A stretch of DNA of 64,000 nucleotides from Alphaproteobacteria bacterium (GTDB lineage Bacteria > Pseudomonadota > Alphaproteobacteria > UBA8366 > Aestuariispiraceae): assembly GCA_006844765.1 (NCBI GenBank), contig SPJV01000105.1:10311-74310 (forward strand), given 5' to 3'. The notes under the pieces are model-generated. The model had not been told where the DNA came from, searched no databases, and saw only the letters and a list, made by a program, of their open reading frames with translations. A program made the position numbers and the translations under genes. Below are positions 26,245-35,026 of the stretch, piece after piece (within the stretch, counting starts at the first letter, position 1; every line of letters starts with the position of its first letter).

Positions 26245-26994
26245 TCATCCTGAGCCGTTTTTTGGCGGCAAGGACGAAACGGGTACGTAGCTGATCTCTC
26301 GAAGCATTTTCTTGCGAATCGCCTGTCGGTAACCGGCATAGTCATTCGCAATCTCGATAAAGGCGCGCGGCCCCCCGATGACCTTATTCTTGAAATAATA
26401 GTCCAGTGTTCGATCCTCATGAAGGATGACGAGGCCATTGATCGTTATTCCGCGTGCCAGGACTCTTTCTCGCATTGGACCAATATCAGGTCCGTTGTTT
26501 GACCGGCCATCGCCACTGATATCGATGATCTTGCGAAAGGATGTGTAGGGGGCTTGCGCCATGGCATCTGCGCCAAAGGCGATGGCGGCGGAAATCGAGG
26601 TGCCGCCGTCTCTGGTCAGGCGCGGTGTCACAGAGATTTGGGCGGCGAGCAGTGCTGCGGCGTCGGGGCCATCGACTTTCGTCCAGGGCACGGCAATGAC
26701 TTGTGATAGCGAACTGGACCACTGCATGACCGCAATTGCCATGGCGCCAAGCGGGCCATGGGCGACGGCCTTTTGTATTTCGGGATCAAGCAGCGCTGTC
26801 GCAATACCCTTGCGTTGAAGGTCATACTCCCCGGCATCGACGCTGTAAGAGCAATCGATGGCCAACATGAGCATCAGATCGACCTCCTCAGCCGCCTGAA
26901 CGGGTCTTGCCACACCCATGACCGCCACACCCATGCCTGCTGCACCCATGGCCGTTGCACCCGCGATCAGGCTACGTCTGGATATTGTCGCCAA
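26245..26994 (-). CDS. DUF1194 (VWA-like) exported protein
   Basis: 249 residues starting at a TTG. The N-terminus has a Tat-type signal (SRRSLIAGATAMGAAGMG, then a hydrophobic run ending VQAA). The mature part matches DUF1194: LMLAIDCSYSVDAGEYDLQRKGIA, IDISGDGRSNNG and an ARGITINGLVI segment, which resembles a von Willebrand A fold with DxSxS and a later DGxSN metal site. A periplasmic location is expected. The function of the family is not established. An in-frame TAG four codons upstream fixes the start to this TTG or to an ATG further in that would remove the Tat motif. Confidence 0.85.
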   Translation of the reverse strand: MATISRRSLIAGATAMGAAGMGVAVMGVARPVQAAEEVDLMLMLAIDCSYSVDAGEYDLQRKGIATALLDPEIQKAVAHGPLGAMAIAVMQWSSSLSQVIAVPWTKVDGPDAAALLAAQISVTPRLTRDGGTSISAAIAFGADAMAQAPYTSFRKIIDISGDGRSNNGPDIGPMRERVLARGITINGLVILHEDRTLDYYFKNKVIGGPRAFIEIANDYAGYRQAIRKKMLREISYVPVSSLPPKNGSG

Positions 26995-27124
26995 ATCTCT
27001 TACCTATAGTCTCAGCCGAAAACGGTTCTTGAGCGGTTGTTTATCCTGTGTTGTGTAACATTGCGCCGGGAAATGAGTTTCGAAAAGCCCTGCCATGCGT
27101 GAAATAGCGGAGATGTGAAGGGGA

Positions 27125-27943
27125 ATGCGGTTGTTGATGTCGGCAGCATTGGTGCTGGTTCTTGGCTATCTGGCTATGGTGGGCGCGCTCTATTTCCTCC
27201 AACGCAAGCTTATGTACCACCCGGATTTTACGCGCCCGATGCCGGCGGAGCTGGGGTTGGAGGGTGTTGCGCCGGTGACCTACGAAAGTGGGGACGGGCT
27301 CGATCTATTCGCCTGGTGGTTGCCGCCCGGGAGTCCAGGAGCACCGGTGATCCTCTATTTTCATGGCAATGCGGGGACCCTAGCGGACCGCGAGGATAAG
27401 GTCAGACACTTCAAGGCTATGGGGTGGGGCGCTTTGATGACGACCTATCGCTATAACGCTGGCGTTGGCGGTGACCCAACGGAAGACGCCCTGTTAGCCG
27501 ACGCCGGTCGCGCGGTATCCTGGTTGGAAGCGCAAGGTATCCCCAAAAGCCGCGTCGTTCTTTTCGGGGAAAGCTTGGGTTCTGGGATTGCGATATCCCT
27601 TGCTGCAGACGGTGTTGGTGCCGCTGTTGTGGTGGAAGGTGGCTACGATGCGGTGATGGCTGTCGCTCAGCGGAAATACTGGTTTGCTCCGGTGGCCTGG
27701 TTGATGAAGGACAAGTTTGATTCTCGCCCTAAGGCGCGGAAGTCGAACAAGCCAATTCTTATCGTTCATGGGGAGCAGGATCCGATTATCCCACTCTCTC
27801 ATGCACGGGCTCTCTACGCCGCATCAAACGAGCCGAAAGAATTACTCGTTTTACCGGGCAGGGAGCATGTTGGGCTCTATGATCATGGGATGAAGCCTGC
27901 GGTGGAACGGTTTATTTCTCAACACCTTGCGCCTGATGAGTAA
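27125..27943 (+). CDS. membrane-anchored alpha/beta hydrolase, BEM46/ABHD13-like
   Basis: 272 residues. An N-terminal hydrophobic helix (about 5-24) precedes the RKLMYHPD motif typical of the Bem46-type family. The oxyanion motif YFHGNAGT is followed by the nucleophile elbow GESLGSG, the acid in HGEQDPIIPL and the histidine in GREHVGL, giving a full catalytic triad. The likely role is a serine hydrolase tethered to the inner membrane, substrate unknown. AAGGGG lies just before the ATG. Its last 32 bases overlap the 3' end of the convergent MoeA/MocA fusion gene. Confidence 0.88.
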   Translation: MRLLMSAALVLVLGYLAMVGALYFLQRKLMYHPDFTRPMPAELGLEGVAPVTYESGDGLDLFAWWLPPGSPGAPVILYFHGNAGTLADREDKVRHFKAMGWGALMTTYRYNAGVGGDPTEDALLADAGRAVSWLEAQGIPKSRVVLFGESLGSGIAISLAADGVGAAVVVEGGYDAVMAVAQRKYWFAPVAWLMKDKFDSRPKARKSNKPILIVHGEQDPIIPLSHARALYAASNEPKELLVLPGREHVGLYDHGMKPAVERFISQHLAPDE

Positions 27944-29570
27944 GGGCCGCATAGGCTTCGGGCGTATCCACATCCTTTAGGATCGCGTCCGTCTCCATCT
28001 CTACCTCGACAACGCTTTCCTGGTTGGCGCCGATCAGATGTTTGGCCCCGGTATCGCCATCAACATCGGTAATCTCGGCAAAGAAGCGCCGTGCGAAGAG
28101 TACCGGGTTGCCGCGCTTACCTCGAAATGTTGGTACACAGATGGTTCGGCCTTCGGAGGGATCGAACGCCGCGATGAGCTTTTCGATCTCCGTTGCTTTG
28201 AGATCCGGCATATCGCCCAAGCAGACAACGGCGGCATCAATATCGTCTGGCAAGGCCTCGATCCCGCGCTTCAGGGAACCGCTGAGACCTTGGGCATGCG
28301 CTGAATTCTCAACAATCTCGTCGAAGCCGAAAGGGGTGATGGTTTTGCTAACACGCTCTGCTTCATGGCCGGTTACAGCAATGCGGAAGTCGACGCGACT
28401 ATTGGTAATAGCTTCCGCCACATGGGCCACCATCGGCTTTCCATCCAGATCCAGCAGTAGTTTGTTTTGCGCACCCATGCGGCGGCTCTGCCCTGCAGCG
28501 AGGAGAAGGGCGGCGATGCGCGGGCGGGTGGATTTTGCTGCCACGGCCTCGGCACGAGGAAGCGGGCGGGAGGGTATGTCCTTCAACAAGCCGCCGACTC
28601 CCATTCCGGCGATATCCGCCGGGCCGACTGGAATGTCTGCTGCGATCCTCTCCATAACCCAATCAACGCCATTGAGCTTGGGGGAGCGGGCGCATCCAGG
28701 GGCACCGATGACAGTGGTCGCGCCAATACTGCCAAGCAGCATAAGATTGCCCGGATCGACCGGCATGCCGAAATAACGTATTTCGCCACCGGCTTCCTCA
28801 ATTGCGCTCGGGATAACATCCCGCGCATCGGTGATCGCTGAAGCGCCGATGCAGATAATGATCTCTGCTTCATCTGAAACCGCGCTTTCCAATGCATTCT
28901 TAAGAGCATCGGGTGCGTGATCGCATCGTCGTTCCGGTATAGCGAAGGAACCGCCAAGTCGATGCACCCGGGCTTCGGTGACAGCGGCAGTCTTATCGAG
29001 GACGCTCGGCTTCACACTGGGCAGCACCGTTTGTACCACCGCGTAGCGCTTGCTTTGATACGGCTTCAGGGTGAAGGCTGGATTGCCCGGATGGGACAGG
29101 ATTGCCTCGGCCTCACGAACAGCGCTTTCCGGGACAGCAAAGGGGATGATCTTCAAAGTGGCGATGATCTGCCCCGGCTCAACCGCTGCATAGTCGGGCA
29201 GGGTGGCAAGGGTGATGGCGGGGTCGATACGGTTAAGGGCATTCACTAAGCCAGCATCGACCCTGAAGACCCCGGCTGTGTCAGAAGAAATATTGACCCG
29301 ACCCGTGAAGGGCGCCCCTGTCTTCATGTTGGAAAGTGTTTCTGCTGCACCGCTTAGAACATCCGCGATCCTTTGAGCTGCCGCGTCTTCATGCACATCA
29401 TCAGCCTCGAGACGCGCAACGATAACACTCTCAATTCCCGCTGAGGTCAGAGCGTCCACATCCTCCTTGGATAGCAGGCGTCCCTTCTTGAAGCGGGACG
29501 TGGGAAGATTGGTGGCATGGGCGAGGATTGCGCCTTCCGCCTCTGCGACCGGCGTGGGGCCGAACTTCAT
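27912..29570 (-). CDS. molybdopterin-binding (MoeA-like) / MocA-like nucleotidyltransferase fusion
   Basis: 552 residues in two parts. Residues 1-335 resemble molybdopterin-binding/MoeA-like domains (ICIGASAITDARD, PVDPGNLMLLG, GAPGCARSPKLNG). Residues about 348-552 are a MobA/MocA-type nucleotidyltransferase with LLLAAGQSRRMG, NKLLLDLDGKPM and CLGDMPDL. MocA makes the cytosine dinucleotide form of molybdenum cofactor used by xanthine- and CO-dehydrogenase-type enzymes. The start overlaps the XdhC C-domain gene (ATGA), so it belongs to the cox/xdh maturation operon read right to left. Confidence 0.9.
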   Translation of the reverse strand: MKFGPTPVAEAEGAILAHATNLPTSRFKKGRLLSKEDVDALTSAGIESVIVARLEADDVHEDAAAQRIADVLSGAAETLSNMKTGAPFTGRVNISSDTAGVFRVDAGLVNALNRIDPAITLATLPDYAAVEPGQIIATLKIIPFAVPESAVREAEAILSHPGNPAFTLKPYQSKRYAVVQTVLPSVKPSVLDKTAAVTEARVHRLGGSFAIPERRCDHAPDALKNALESAVSDEAEIIICIGASAITDARDVIPSAIEEAGGEIRYFGMPVDPGNLMLLGSIGATTVIGAPGCARSPKLNGVDWVMERIAADIPVGPADIAGMGVGGLLKDIPSRPLPRAEAVAAKSTRPRIAALLLAAGQSRRMGAQNKLLLDLDGKPMVAHVAEAITNSRVDFRIAVTGHEAERVSKTITPFGFDEIVENSAHAQGLSGSLKRGIEALPDDIDAAVVCLGDMPDLKATEIEKLIAAFDPSEGRTICVPTFRGKRGNPVLFARRFFAEITDVDGDTGAKHLIGANQESVVEVEMETDAILKDVDTPEAYAALTHQAQGVEK

Positions 29571-30277
29571 GCTGCATCCTTTGGAGCACGCAGGGCCTGA
29601 ATAACTTCAGCCAAAATGGATGTGGCGATTTCGGCGGGAGAGACCGCCCCGATATCAAGCCCGATGGGGCCACTGATCCGGTTGGTTTCCGCCTCGCTCA
29701 GCCCCGCCTCATTGTGCAGGAGGTCTAGCCGTGCAGCATGGGTTTTCCGGCTTCCCAAGGCACCGATATAAAAGGCTTCAGACCGACAGGCGATCTCCAG
29801 CGCCGGCTCATCAATCTTCGGATCATGGGTCAGGGCGACGACAGCGCTGCGCCGATCCAGCGCCAGGGTGGTGAGAGCGTCGTCCGGCCAATCGCGATTC
29901 AGCGTGACGTCCGGAAATCGCTCTTCCGTTGCCCAGGCGCTGCGCGGATCAATCAGGGTGACATCAAATCCGGCGATCTTGGCCATTGGTGCCAAGGCTT
30001 GCGCGATATGCACGGCACCGATCACCATCATCCGCAATGGTGGATTGAAAGTGTTGATAAAGTAGGAGGCCCCCTCAATCTCAACGCGTTGAGCCTTGTC
30101 TTTCCGGATGGCATTGGCGGCAGCGTCTAGCAATGCCGTATCGAGTGGGAGGTCGCCGACGGTTTGTGCATCCTCGACGACCAGCGCCGAAGTCCCATCC
30201 GAAAGACGGGTGACAACGGCCACGCGGTGCTTGGCGCGTCGGGCTTCGTTCAGCGCTGTTAGGACGGCGGCTTGCAT
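29567..30277 (-). CDS. XdhC-family protein, C-terminal Rossmann-domain type
   Basis: 236 residues. The N-terminal 80 residues are a small alpha/beta region. After that comes an XdhC C-terminal Rossmann domain: MMVIGAVHIAQALAPMA, DVTLIDPRSAWATEERFP, VALTHDPKIDEPAL and the conserved YIGALGSRKTHAAR, ending with ISGPIGLDIGA. XdhC proteins bind molybdenum cofactor, protect it during sulfuration and insert it into xanthine-dehydrogenase-type enzymes. Its start overlaps the stop of the small XdhC gene by one base (TAATG). Confidence 0.92.
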   Translation of the reverse strand: MQAAVLTALNEARRAKHRVAVVTRLSDGTSALVVEDAQTVGDLPLDTALLDAAANAIRKDKAQRVEIEGASYFINTFNPPLRMMVIGAVHIAQALAPMAKIAGFDVTLIDPRSAWATEERFPDVTLNRDWPDDALTTLALDRRSAVVALTHDPKIDEPALEIACRSEAFYIGALGSRKTHAARLDLLHNEAGLSEAETNRISGPIGLDIGAVSPAEIATSILAEVIQALRAPKDAA

Positions 30278-30600
30278 TAGTCGTTCAACGCCTCCACGAA
30301 AACCGCAATGCTGCCGCCGCAGGCGAGCCCTACTTCCCAGGCCATTTCATTGGAAACACCGAATTCCAGCAGCTTTGGCGGCGCGCCTTGCATGATATCC
30401 ATCGCTTCGGCAATCACAGCCCCTTCGATGCAGCCGCCGGAAACAGAGCCGACAAAGGCCCCGGTATCATTGACGGCCAATTGGCTTCCGGACGGACGGG
30501 GGGAGGAGCCCCAGGTCGAGACAACACTCGCCAAGGCGACTTTGTGGCCGGCATCGCGCCATGTTTCGGCGGTGTCCAGGACATCGTTTTCTGCTGTCAC
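30277..30600 (-). CDS. XdhC/CoxI N-terminal domain protein
   Basis: 107 residues, one XdhC N-terminal domain: SVVSTWGSSPRPSGSQLAV, GSVSGGCIEGAVI and GLACGGSIAVFVE, with the two conserved cysteines. In many XdhC proteins this domain and the Rossmann domain are fused. Here they are separate adjacent genes, an arrangement also known in alphaproteobacterial cox-type operons. Probable role: molybdenum cofactor sulfuration or insertion together with its neighbour. It lies 42 bases after the coxE-like stop. Confidence 0.9.
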   Translation of the reverse strand: MTAENDVLDTAETWRDAGHKVALASVVSTWGSSPRPSGSQLAVNDTGAFVGSVSGGCIEGAVIAEAMDIMQGAPPKLLEFGVSNEMAWEVGLACGGSIAVFVEALND

Positions 30601-30642
30601 GTCACCTTTCCTCCCTCAATCAGCTATCGCAATGGCCTCGTG

Positions 30643-31893
30643 TCAGGCGGCTTTCTGACGCCATTCGTTCATTTCCCGCATCGGCGATCCATGTTCGTCT
30701 GCAATCAAGACCTCAGCAAGCTGCATAAGGCTTGTCAGATTATGCACCGGGCGAAAGGCATCGACATGCCGGATCATTGTTCTTGCCCCCGTCGCGCGTG
30801 GTTCATACCCATCAAAACGCAGCAAGGGATTGAGCCAGATGAGCTTCCGGCAGCTTCTGTGAAGCCGGTCCATTGCCCCCTCCAGGCCATCGCCGCCCTC
30901 TCGATCCAACCCATCGGTGATCAAGAGCACGATTGGGTTCTGACCGAGAACACGGCGTGACCAATCCTTGTTGAAATTTTCCAGACATCCGCCGATCCGG
31001 GTGCCACCAGCCCAGTCTTCAACCGCTTTCGATGCCCGATCTACAGCGACATCCGGATCTTTCTGGCGCAGCAGCCGGGTGATGTTGGTCAGGCGCGTGC
31101 CGAAGAGGAAACTGTGGACCCGATCCCGGTCACTCGTAAGCGCATGGAGAAAATGCAGCATCATCCGAGCATAGCGATCCATCGAGCCTGAGATATCGCA
31201 CAAAACCACTACCGGCGGCGGGCTGCGTCGGTGTTTCCGGCGCTTCAACTGCCAAACACCATCGGGGCGTTTGGCCGCTTCACGCAAGCTCGCCCGGAGA
31301 TCGGCGCGGTGACCGCGTGGGTCTGCTGCGAAACGTCGGGTCGGAACCGGTTTGAAAGCGAGGCGGAGGCGCGCAATAGCTTGTCTTGCCTTCGCGAATT
31401 CATCCGCCGTCATTGTCTCGAAGTCCTTTTCCGCCAGGACGTCTCGGTCAGAGTGGGTGAGCGCCGCATCCAGTTCGATCCGATCATCTTCCTCCGGCTC
31501 CGGCATCATGGCGTCTTCATTCATCCGGTTCTTGGCGACAGCCTCTGCCACCCGATGCGAGACCTTGGGTTTGTCGTCCTCGCTATCAGTCTTCAAGGTG
31601 GGGAGCATCATACTCATCATGCGCTTAAGCAGATCCGGATTGCGCCAGAAGATATGAAAGGCTTGATCAAACACGTCGCGTTGATCACGGCGATTCACGA
31701 ACACCGCATGCAGTGCCCAATACAAATCCGCCCGACTGCGCAGACCGACAGCCGCCACGGCTTCGACTGCGGCCAGTACCTTGCCGGGGCCAACCGGCAA
31801 ACCTGCATCGCGAAGAACGCGGGCGAAATGCATGATATTATGGGATAACTTCCCACCATCTTGAGGGGGAGGCGGGTCCGCTCGCGACGTCAT
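30643..31893 (-). CDS. coxE: VWA-domain protein, CoxE-like
   Basis: 416 residues. A helical N-terminal part (about 20-190) is followed by a VWA domain with the MIDAS-like motif VVLCDISGSMDRYARM, the threonine in GGTRIGGCL and the aspartate in LLITDGLDREG. CoxE acts with the MoxR ATPase CoxD in maturing the bimetallic or molybdenum active site of CO-dehydrogenase-type enzymes. The start overlaps the coxD-like stop by one base (TAATG). Confidence 0.9.
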   Translation of the reverse strand: MTSRADPPPPQDGGKLSHNIMHFARVLRDAGLPVGPGKVLAAVEAVAAVGLRSRADLYWALHAVFVNRRDQRDVFDQAFHIFWRNPDLLKRMMSMMLPTLKTDSEDDKPKVSHRVAEAVAKNRMNEDAMMPEPEEDDRIELDAALTHSDRDVLAEKDFETMTADEFAKARQAIARLRLAFKPVPTRRFAADPRGHRADLRASLREAAKRPDGVWQLKRRKHRRSPPPVVVLCDISGSMDRYARMMLHFLHALTSDRDRVHSFLFGTRLTNITRLLRQKDPDVAVDRASKAVEDWAGGTRIGGCLENFNKDWSRRVLGQNPIVLLITDGLDREGGDGLEGAMDRLHRSCRKLIWLNPLLRFDGYEPRATGARTMIRHVDAFRPVHNLTSLMQLAEVLIADEHGSPMREMNEWRQKAA

Positions 31894-32819
31894 TACCCGG
31901 CGGCTCCTTTGGCCAAACCGGCCTTTACCTCTTGCAGAATCTTCGCGGCTTCAGACCCTTGAATGCGGGCGATATCATCCTGGTATTTCAGGATCGTGCC
32001 CAATGTGTCGTTAATCGTCTCAGGGTCCAGGGACAGGCGATCCAACTCAGTAAGCGCCTGCGCCCAATCGAGCGTTTCCGCGATGCCGGGATTTTTGAAA
32101 AGCTCCAGACCGCGTAGGGTTTGGACAAAGCCGACGATCTCCCGACTTAAGGCATCCGGCGCTTGGGGTGCCTTCACCTTTAGAATGGCGAGCTCCCGAT
32201 CAGCATCCGGATAATCGACCCAGTAGTAAAAACAGCGCCGTTTGATGGCGTCGTGGATTTCGCGGGTGCGGTTGGACGTAATGACGACCAGCGGTGGAGT
32301 TTCCGCCTTGATCGCGCCAATCTCAGGTATGGTGACCTGGAAGTCGGATAGCACTTCAAGAAGGAAGGCCTCGAACGGCTCATCCGTGCGATCCAACTCA
32401 TCAATCAGCAGAACAGGGGCGGCTCCATCCTTCGCTTCTAGCGCCTGCAGGATCGGGCGCTTGATCAGGAAACGCTCGGAGAACAGGTCGGCCTCCAGCG
32501 CCTTGCGATCCGCATTGGCACCAGCTTCGGCAAGCCGGATTTCCAACATCTGACGGCTATAGTTCCATTCATAGACGGCAGAGGCGAGGTCCAGCCCTTC
32601 ATAGCATTGCAGGCGGATCAAGGGGCGGTCCAAGGTCTCTGAGAGGACCTTTGCGATCTCCGTCTTACCGACCCCGGCTTCGCCTTCCAAGAATAACGGA
32701 CGCCCCAATCGGAGAGACAGAAACAAAGCCGTAGCCAAGGATCGATCAGCAACATAGTTGCCTGCGCCTAAAAGGGTTTCGACCGCATCAACGGATTGGG
32801 GGAGGGGGGAAGGAGCCAT
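31893..32819 (-). CDS. coxD: AAA+ ATPase, MoxR family, CoxD-like
   Basis: 308 residues. Walker A GEAGVGKTEIAK (about residue 44), Walker B VLLIDELDR, sensor 1 VVITSNRTREIHDA and the arginine finger region KRRCFYYWVDYP are present. This is the CoxD subgroup of MoxR, which works as an unfoldase-like chaperone with a CoxE VWA partner. It is the first gene of the maturation operon read right to left, and the 108 bases upstream should hold the operon promoter. Confidence 0.92.
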   Translation of the reverse strand: MAPSPLPQSVDAVETLLGAGNYVADRSLATALFLSLRLGRPLFLEGEAGVGKTEIAKVLSETLDRPLIRLQCYEGLDLASAVYEWNYSRQMLEIRLAEAGANADRKALEADLFSERFLIKRPILQALEAKDGAAPVLLIDELDRTDEPFEAFLLEVLSDFQVTIPEIGAIKAETPPLVVITSNRTREIHDAIKRRCFYYWVDYPDADRELAILKVKAPQAPDALSREIVGFVQTLRGLELFKNPGIAETLDWAQALTELDRLSLDPETINDTLGTILKYQDDIARIQGSEAAKILQEVKAGLAKGAAG

Positions 32820-32927
32820 AGCGTGTTCTGACCTGATCTCGGTGAGATGTTGATATCACATGGTTAGATTTCAGACCTATAGATAAGGTGCTGTTGGCAT
32901 CGCCTCAAGCGCGACGGTGAGCACCTT

Positions 32928-34853
32928 CTACGCAGCGCCTTCCATCCACCAGTCAAACGGCGCCTTGCCGACTTTCTGGTACTGTTGGAGATAGTTCAGA
33001 ACCAGCAGGCGGTTACGCTTGCAGGTTTCCGCCATGCCTGCAATGCGGTGCTGTTCGAAAACCTTCTCCGCTTCATCGAAGCGGCTGATGGCCACTTTGA
33101 AGCCCTCCGCATCATTCTTGGCTTTGGAGATCAGGTAGAGCGCACTACCCAGGTTGTTGATGGTACGCGCCCAGCCGGTTAGGTTGGCGTCTTTGGAGCG
33201 AACCTCAGTCGCATTCGTGTAGACCTGGGCGGCCCAGGTAATAAACTCGGTACTGCGAGAGATCTTGCCCATCAGGATAAGCAATTGCCCCAGCCCATTC
33301 ATCACATCGGCCCAAGGTTCTGCCATCAAGCGTCGATCACAGGCTTTTAGCGCCGTTCTGAAGGCCTGTAGCCCTTGTTTGCAGTCCTCGATATCGCCGC
33401 TATCGAGGGCGGCGCGGTAGTGGATCGCGCCAAGACGCGCCCATGCCGTCACATATTGATAGGGTGTATCGGTGGGGTCGAAGCAAGCAGCGGCTTCAGC
33501 ACAGAGCTCTCGCGCTCTTTGCTTCTGGGTCGGATCTTCCGAACGTTCAGCTGTTGTGCTGAGCAGAATGACCAAGTGAAGCAGAATGATACCGCGTAGC
33601 CGCGGTTGGTTCGTATTGCTAAGGGCAGCCAAGGCAGTTTCATAAGAAAGAAGCGCGTCCCGATAACGCCCATCCGCTTCCGTCATTACAGCCATGCGGG
33701 CGAAGATACATCCTAATACAGAGAATTGACGCGCCACATCTTCCGCAGCGAGCCCGTCGATCGGCAGGGTGTCCAACTGCTTGATGGATGCGAAATCTGG
33801 CGGCATCAAACGGTGGAACAGATTGGCGATAGTCGGGTCTCTGCTTTGGGATGCTGCGGCGATGGCGCAGGCGAGGAATTCCCGCCGTACATGGTCGCTT
33901 TTATCTGTTGGAATGATCAACTCATCCAAGGCGGAAAAACCACCCAGTTTCGCCTCATCATCAGGCCAAGGGGCTAAAAATCGAACTCTTAGATGACTGC
34001 CATCCGTCCGAACCATCAGTGAAAGTGGAAGTCGTGCGGCAAGGGCTGCTTTTCGAACGATATCGAAGACACCTCCCAAAGGGGCAGTGTACTCACTTCC
34101 TACAATTTCGATTTCCGGCGCCTTCGGGCACGCGGCTTGGGTTGGAAGCAATCCGTCCACTAATGTCATCAGTGTCTTGCGAGCCGAATCCTTTTCGTCG
34201 CCGGCTGGGTAGGGGAGAAGAAAGGAAATGGCGCCCGGCACGGAGGTATCGTTAGGGTGCGCGGCGGCCGGTTGCGTAAGTGCCTCCGCCAACTCCGGCG
34301 GTAGAGAGCGTTGAGGGCCTTGAACCGACGTATCCGTGAGCTCCGGCGGTTGGGGCGTTTCTGTTGCGAGAACCTCAAGTTCCGAATCCGGTGAGCTGAC
34401 CTCGGTTGTATCCAAGGTCTCGCCAACCGTTTCTTCGGCTGGAAGTCCCCAGGTGTCGCCATCGAACTTGCCGGAACCGCTAACTGTTGGGCGGCCTGCA
34501 GCCTCATTCTCGACCAACATCGTAGTATGGCGTAGCCGCTCAACAAGCTTGCCCATCACCGATGCGGCGAAGGCAGGGTCCTTGCTGATTGTGCGGAGGA
34601 AATGATCTCCCCTGATTGCCGTCAGGACGCAGGGTCCTTTTGCAGATGCCTTCGCAGATCGGGGACTGCCGTCAATGACGCCCATCTCGCCAAACAGCTC
34701 ACCGGTATCGAGCACGGCGAGTTCGTGACGCGTCCCGCCGATCACCTTTTCGATGCGGACCTGACCGTTTTCAATAATGAAAGCTTGGTCGCTATCCGCA
34801 CCTTCATCAAAGATGACAGCGCCGTCTTTTAAACTGAGACGTTCGCCTTCCAT
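32928..34853 (-). CDS. cyclic-nucleotide-binding domain protein with C-terminal TPR-like helices
   Basis: 641 residues. Residues 1-115 are a cNMP-binding jelly-roll (VIFDEGADSDQAFIIENGQVRI, GELFGEMGVIDGSPRSAKASA, with the phosphate-binding-cassette pattern GExG and RSA). There is no helix-turn-helix, so it is not a CRP-type transcription factor. A disordered Glu/Thr/Pro-rich linker (about 120-205) and a middle alpha/beta region follow, then TPR-like helical repeats at about 370-620 (YRDALLSYETALAAL, AWARLGAIHYRAAL, INNLGSALYLISKA). The likely role is a cAMP/cGMP-responsive scaffold. It stands alone between the cox-type operon and ydbL. Confidence 0.8.
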   Translation of the reverse strand: MEGERLSLKDGAVIFDEGADSDQAFIIENGQVRIEKVIGGTRHELAVLDTGELFGEMGVIDGSPRSAKASAKGPCVLTAIRGDHFLRTISKDPAFAASVMGKLVERLRHTTMLVENEAAGRPTVSGSGKFDGDTWGLPAEETVGETLDTTEVSSPDSELEVLATETPQPPELTDTSVQGPQRSLPPELAEALTQPAAAHPNDTSVPGAISFLLPYPAGDEKDSARKTLMTLVDGLLPTQAACPKAPEIEIVGSEYTAPLGGVFDIVRKAALAARLPLSLMVRTDGSHLRVRFLAPWPDDEAKLGGFSALDELIIPTDKSDHVRREFLACAIAAASQSRDPTIANLFHRLMPPDFASIKQLDTLPIDGLAAEDVARQFSVLGCIFARMAVMTEADGRYRDALLSYETALAALSNTNQPRLRGIILLHLVILLSTTAERSEDPTQKQRARELCAEAAACFDPTDTPYQYVTAWARLGAIHYRAALDSGDIEDCKQGLQAFRTALKACDRRLMAEPWADVMNGLGQLLILMGKISRSTEFITWAAQVYTNATEVRSKDANLTGWARTINNLGSALYLISKAKNDAEGFKVAISRFDEAEKVFEQHRIAGMAETCKRNRLLVLNYLQQYQKVGKAPFDWWMEGAA

Positions 34854-34960
34854 GTTCCCTGCCAGCTTGATTTCCCCCCAGACACACGCAAACGCTGCGT
34901 CCCTCGCAATTAGCTTTCAAGCTTAATCATGTGCGAGGCAGGCGCCTAAGCAAAATAGAT

Positions 34961-34972
34961 AGAATGCATTCT
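34961..34972. other. 12-bp perfect palindrome
   Basis: AGAATGCATTCT is self-complementary. It lies 108 bases upstream of the cNMP/TPR gene start and 55 bases past the ydbL stop, where an operator for the cNMP/TPR gene could sit. A palindrome this short can occur by chance. Confidence 0.25.
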
Positions 34973-35026
34973 TGCCAAGGGAATGGCTGGTCTAGAGGAA
35001 GGGGAGGACCCGGGGGTAGCGCCGAG

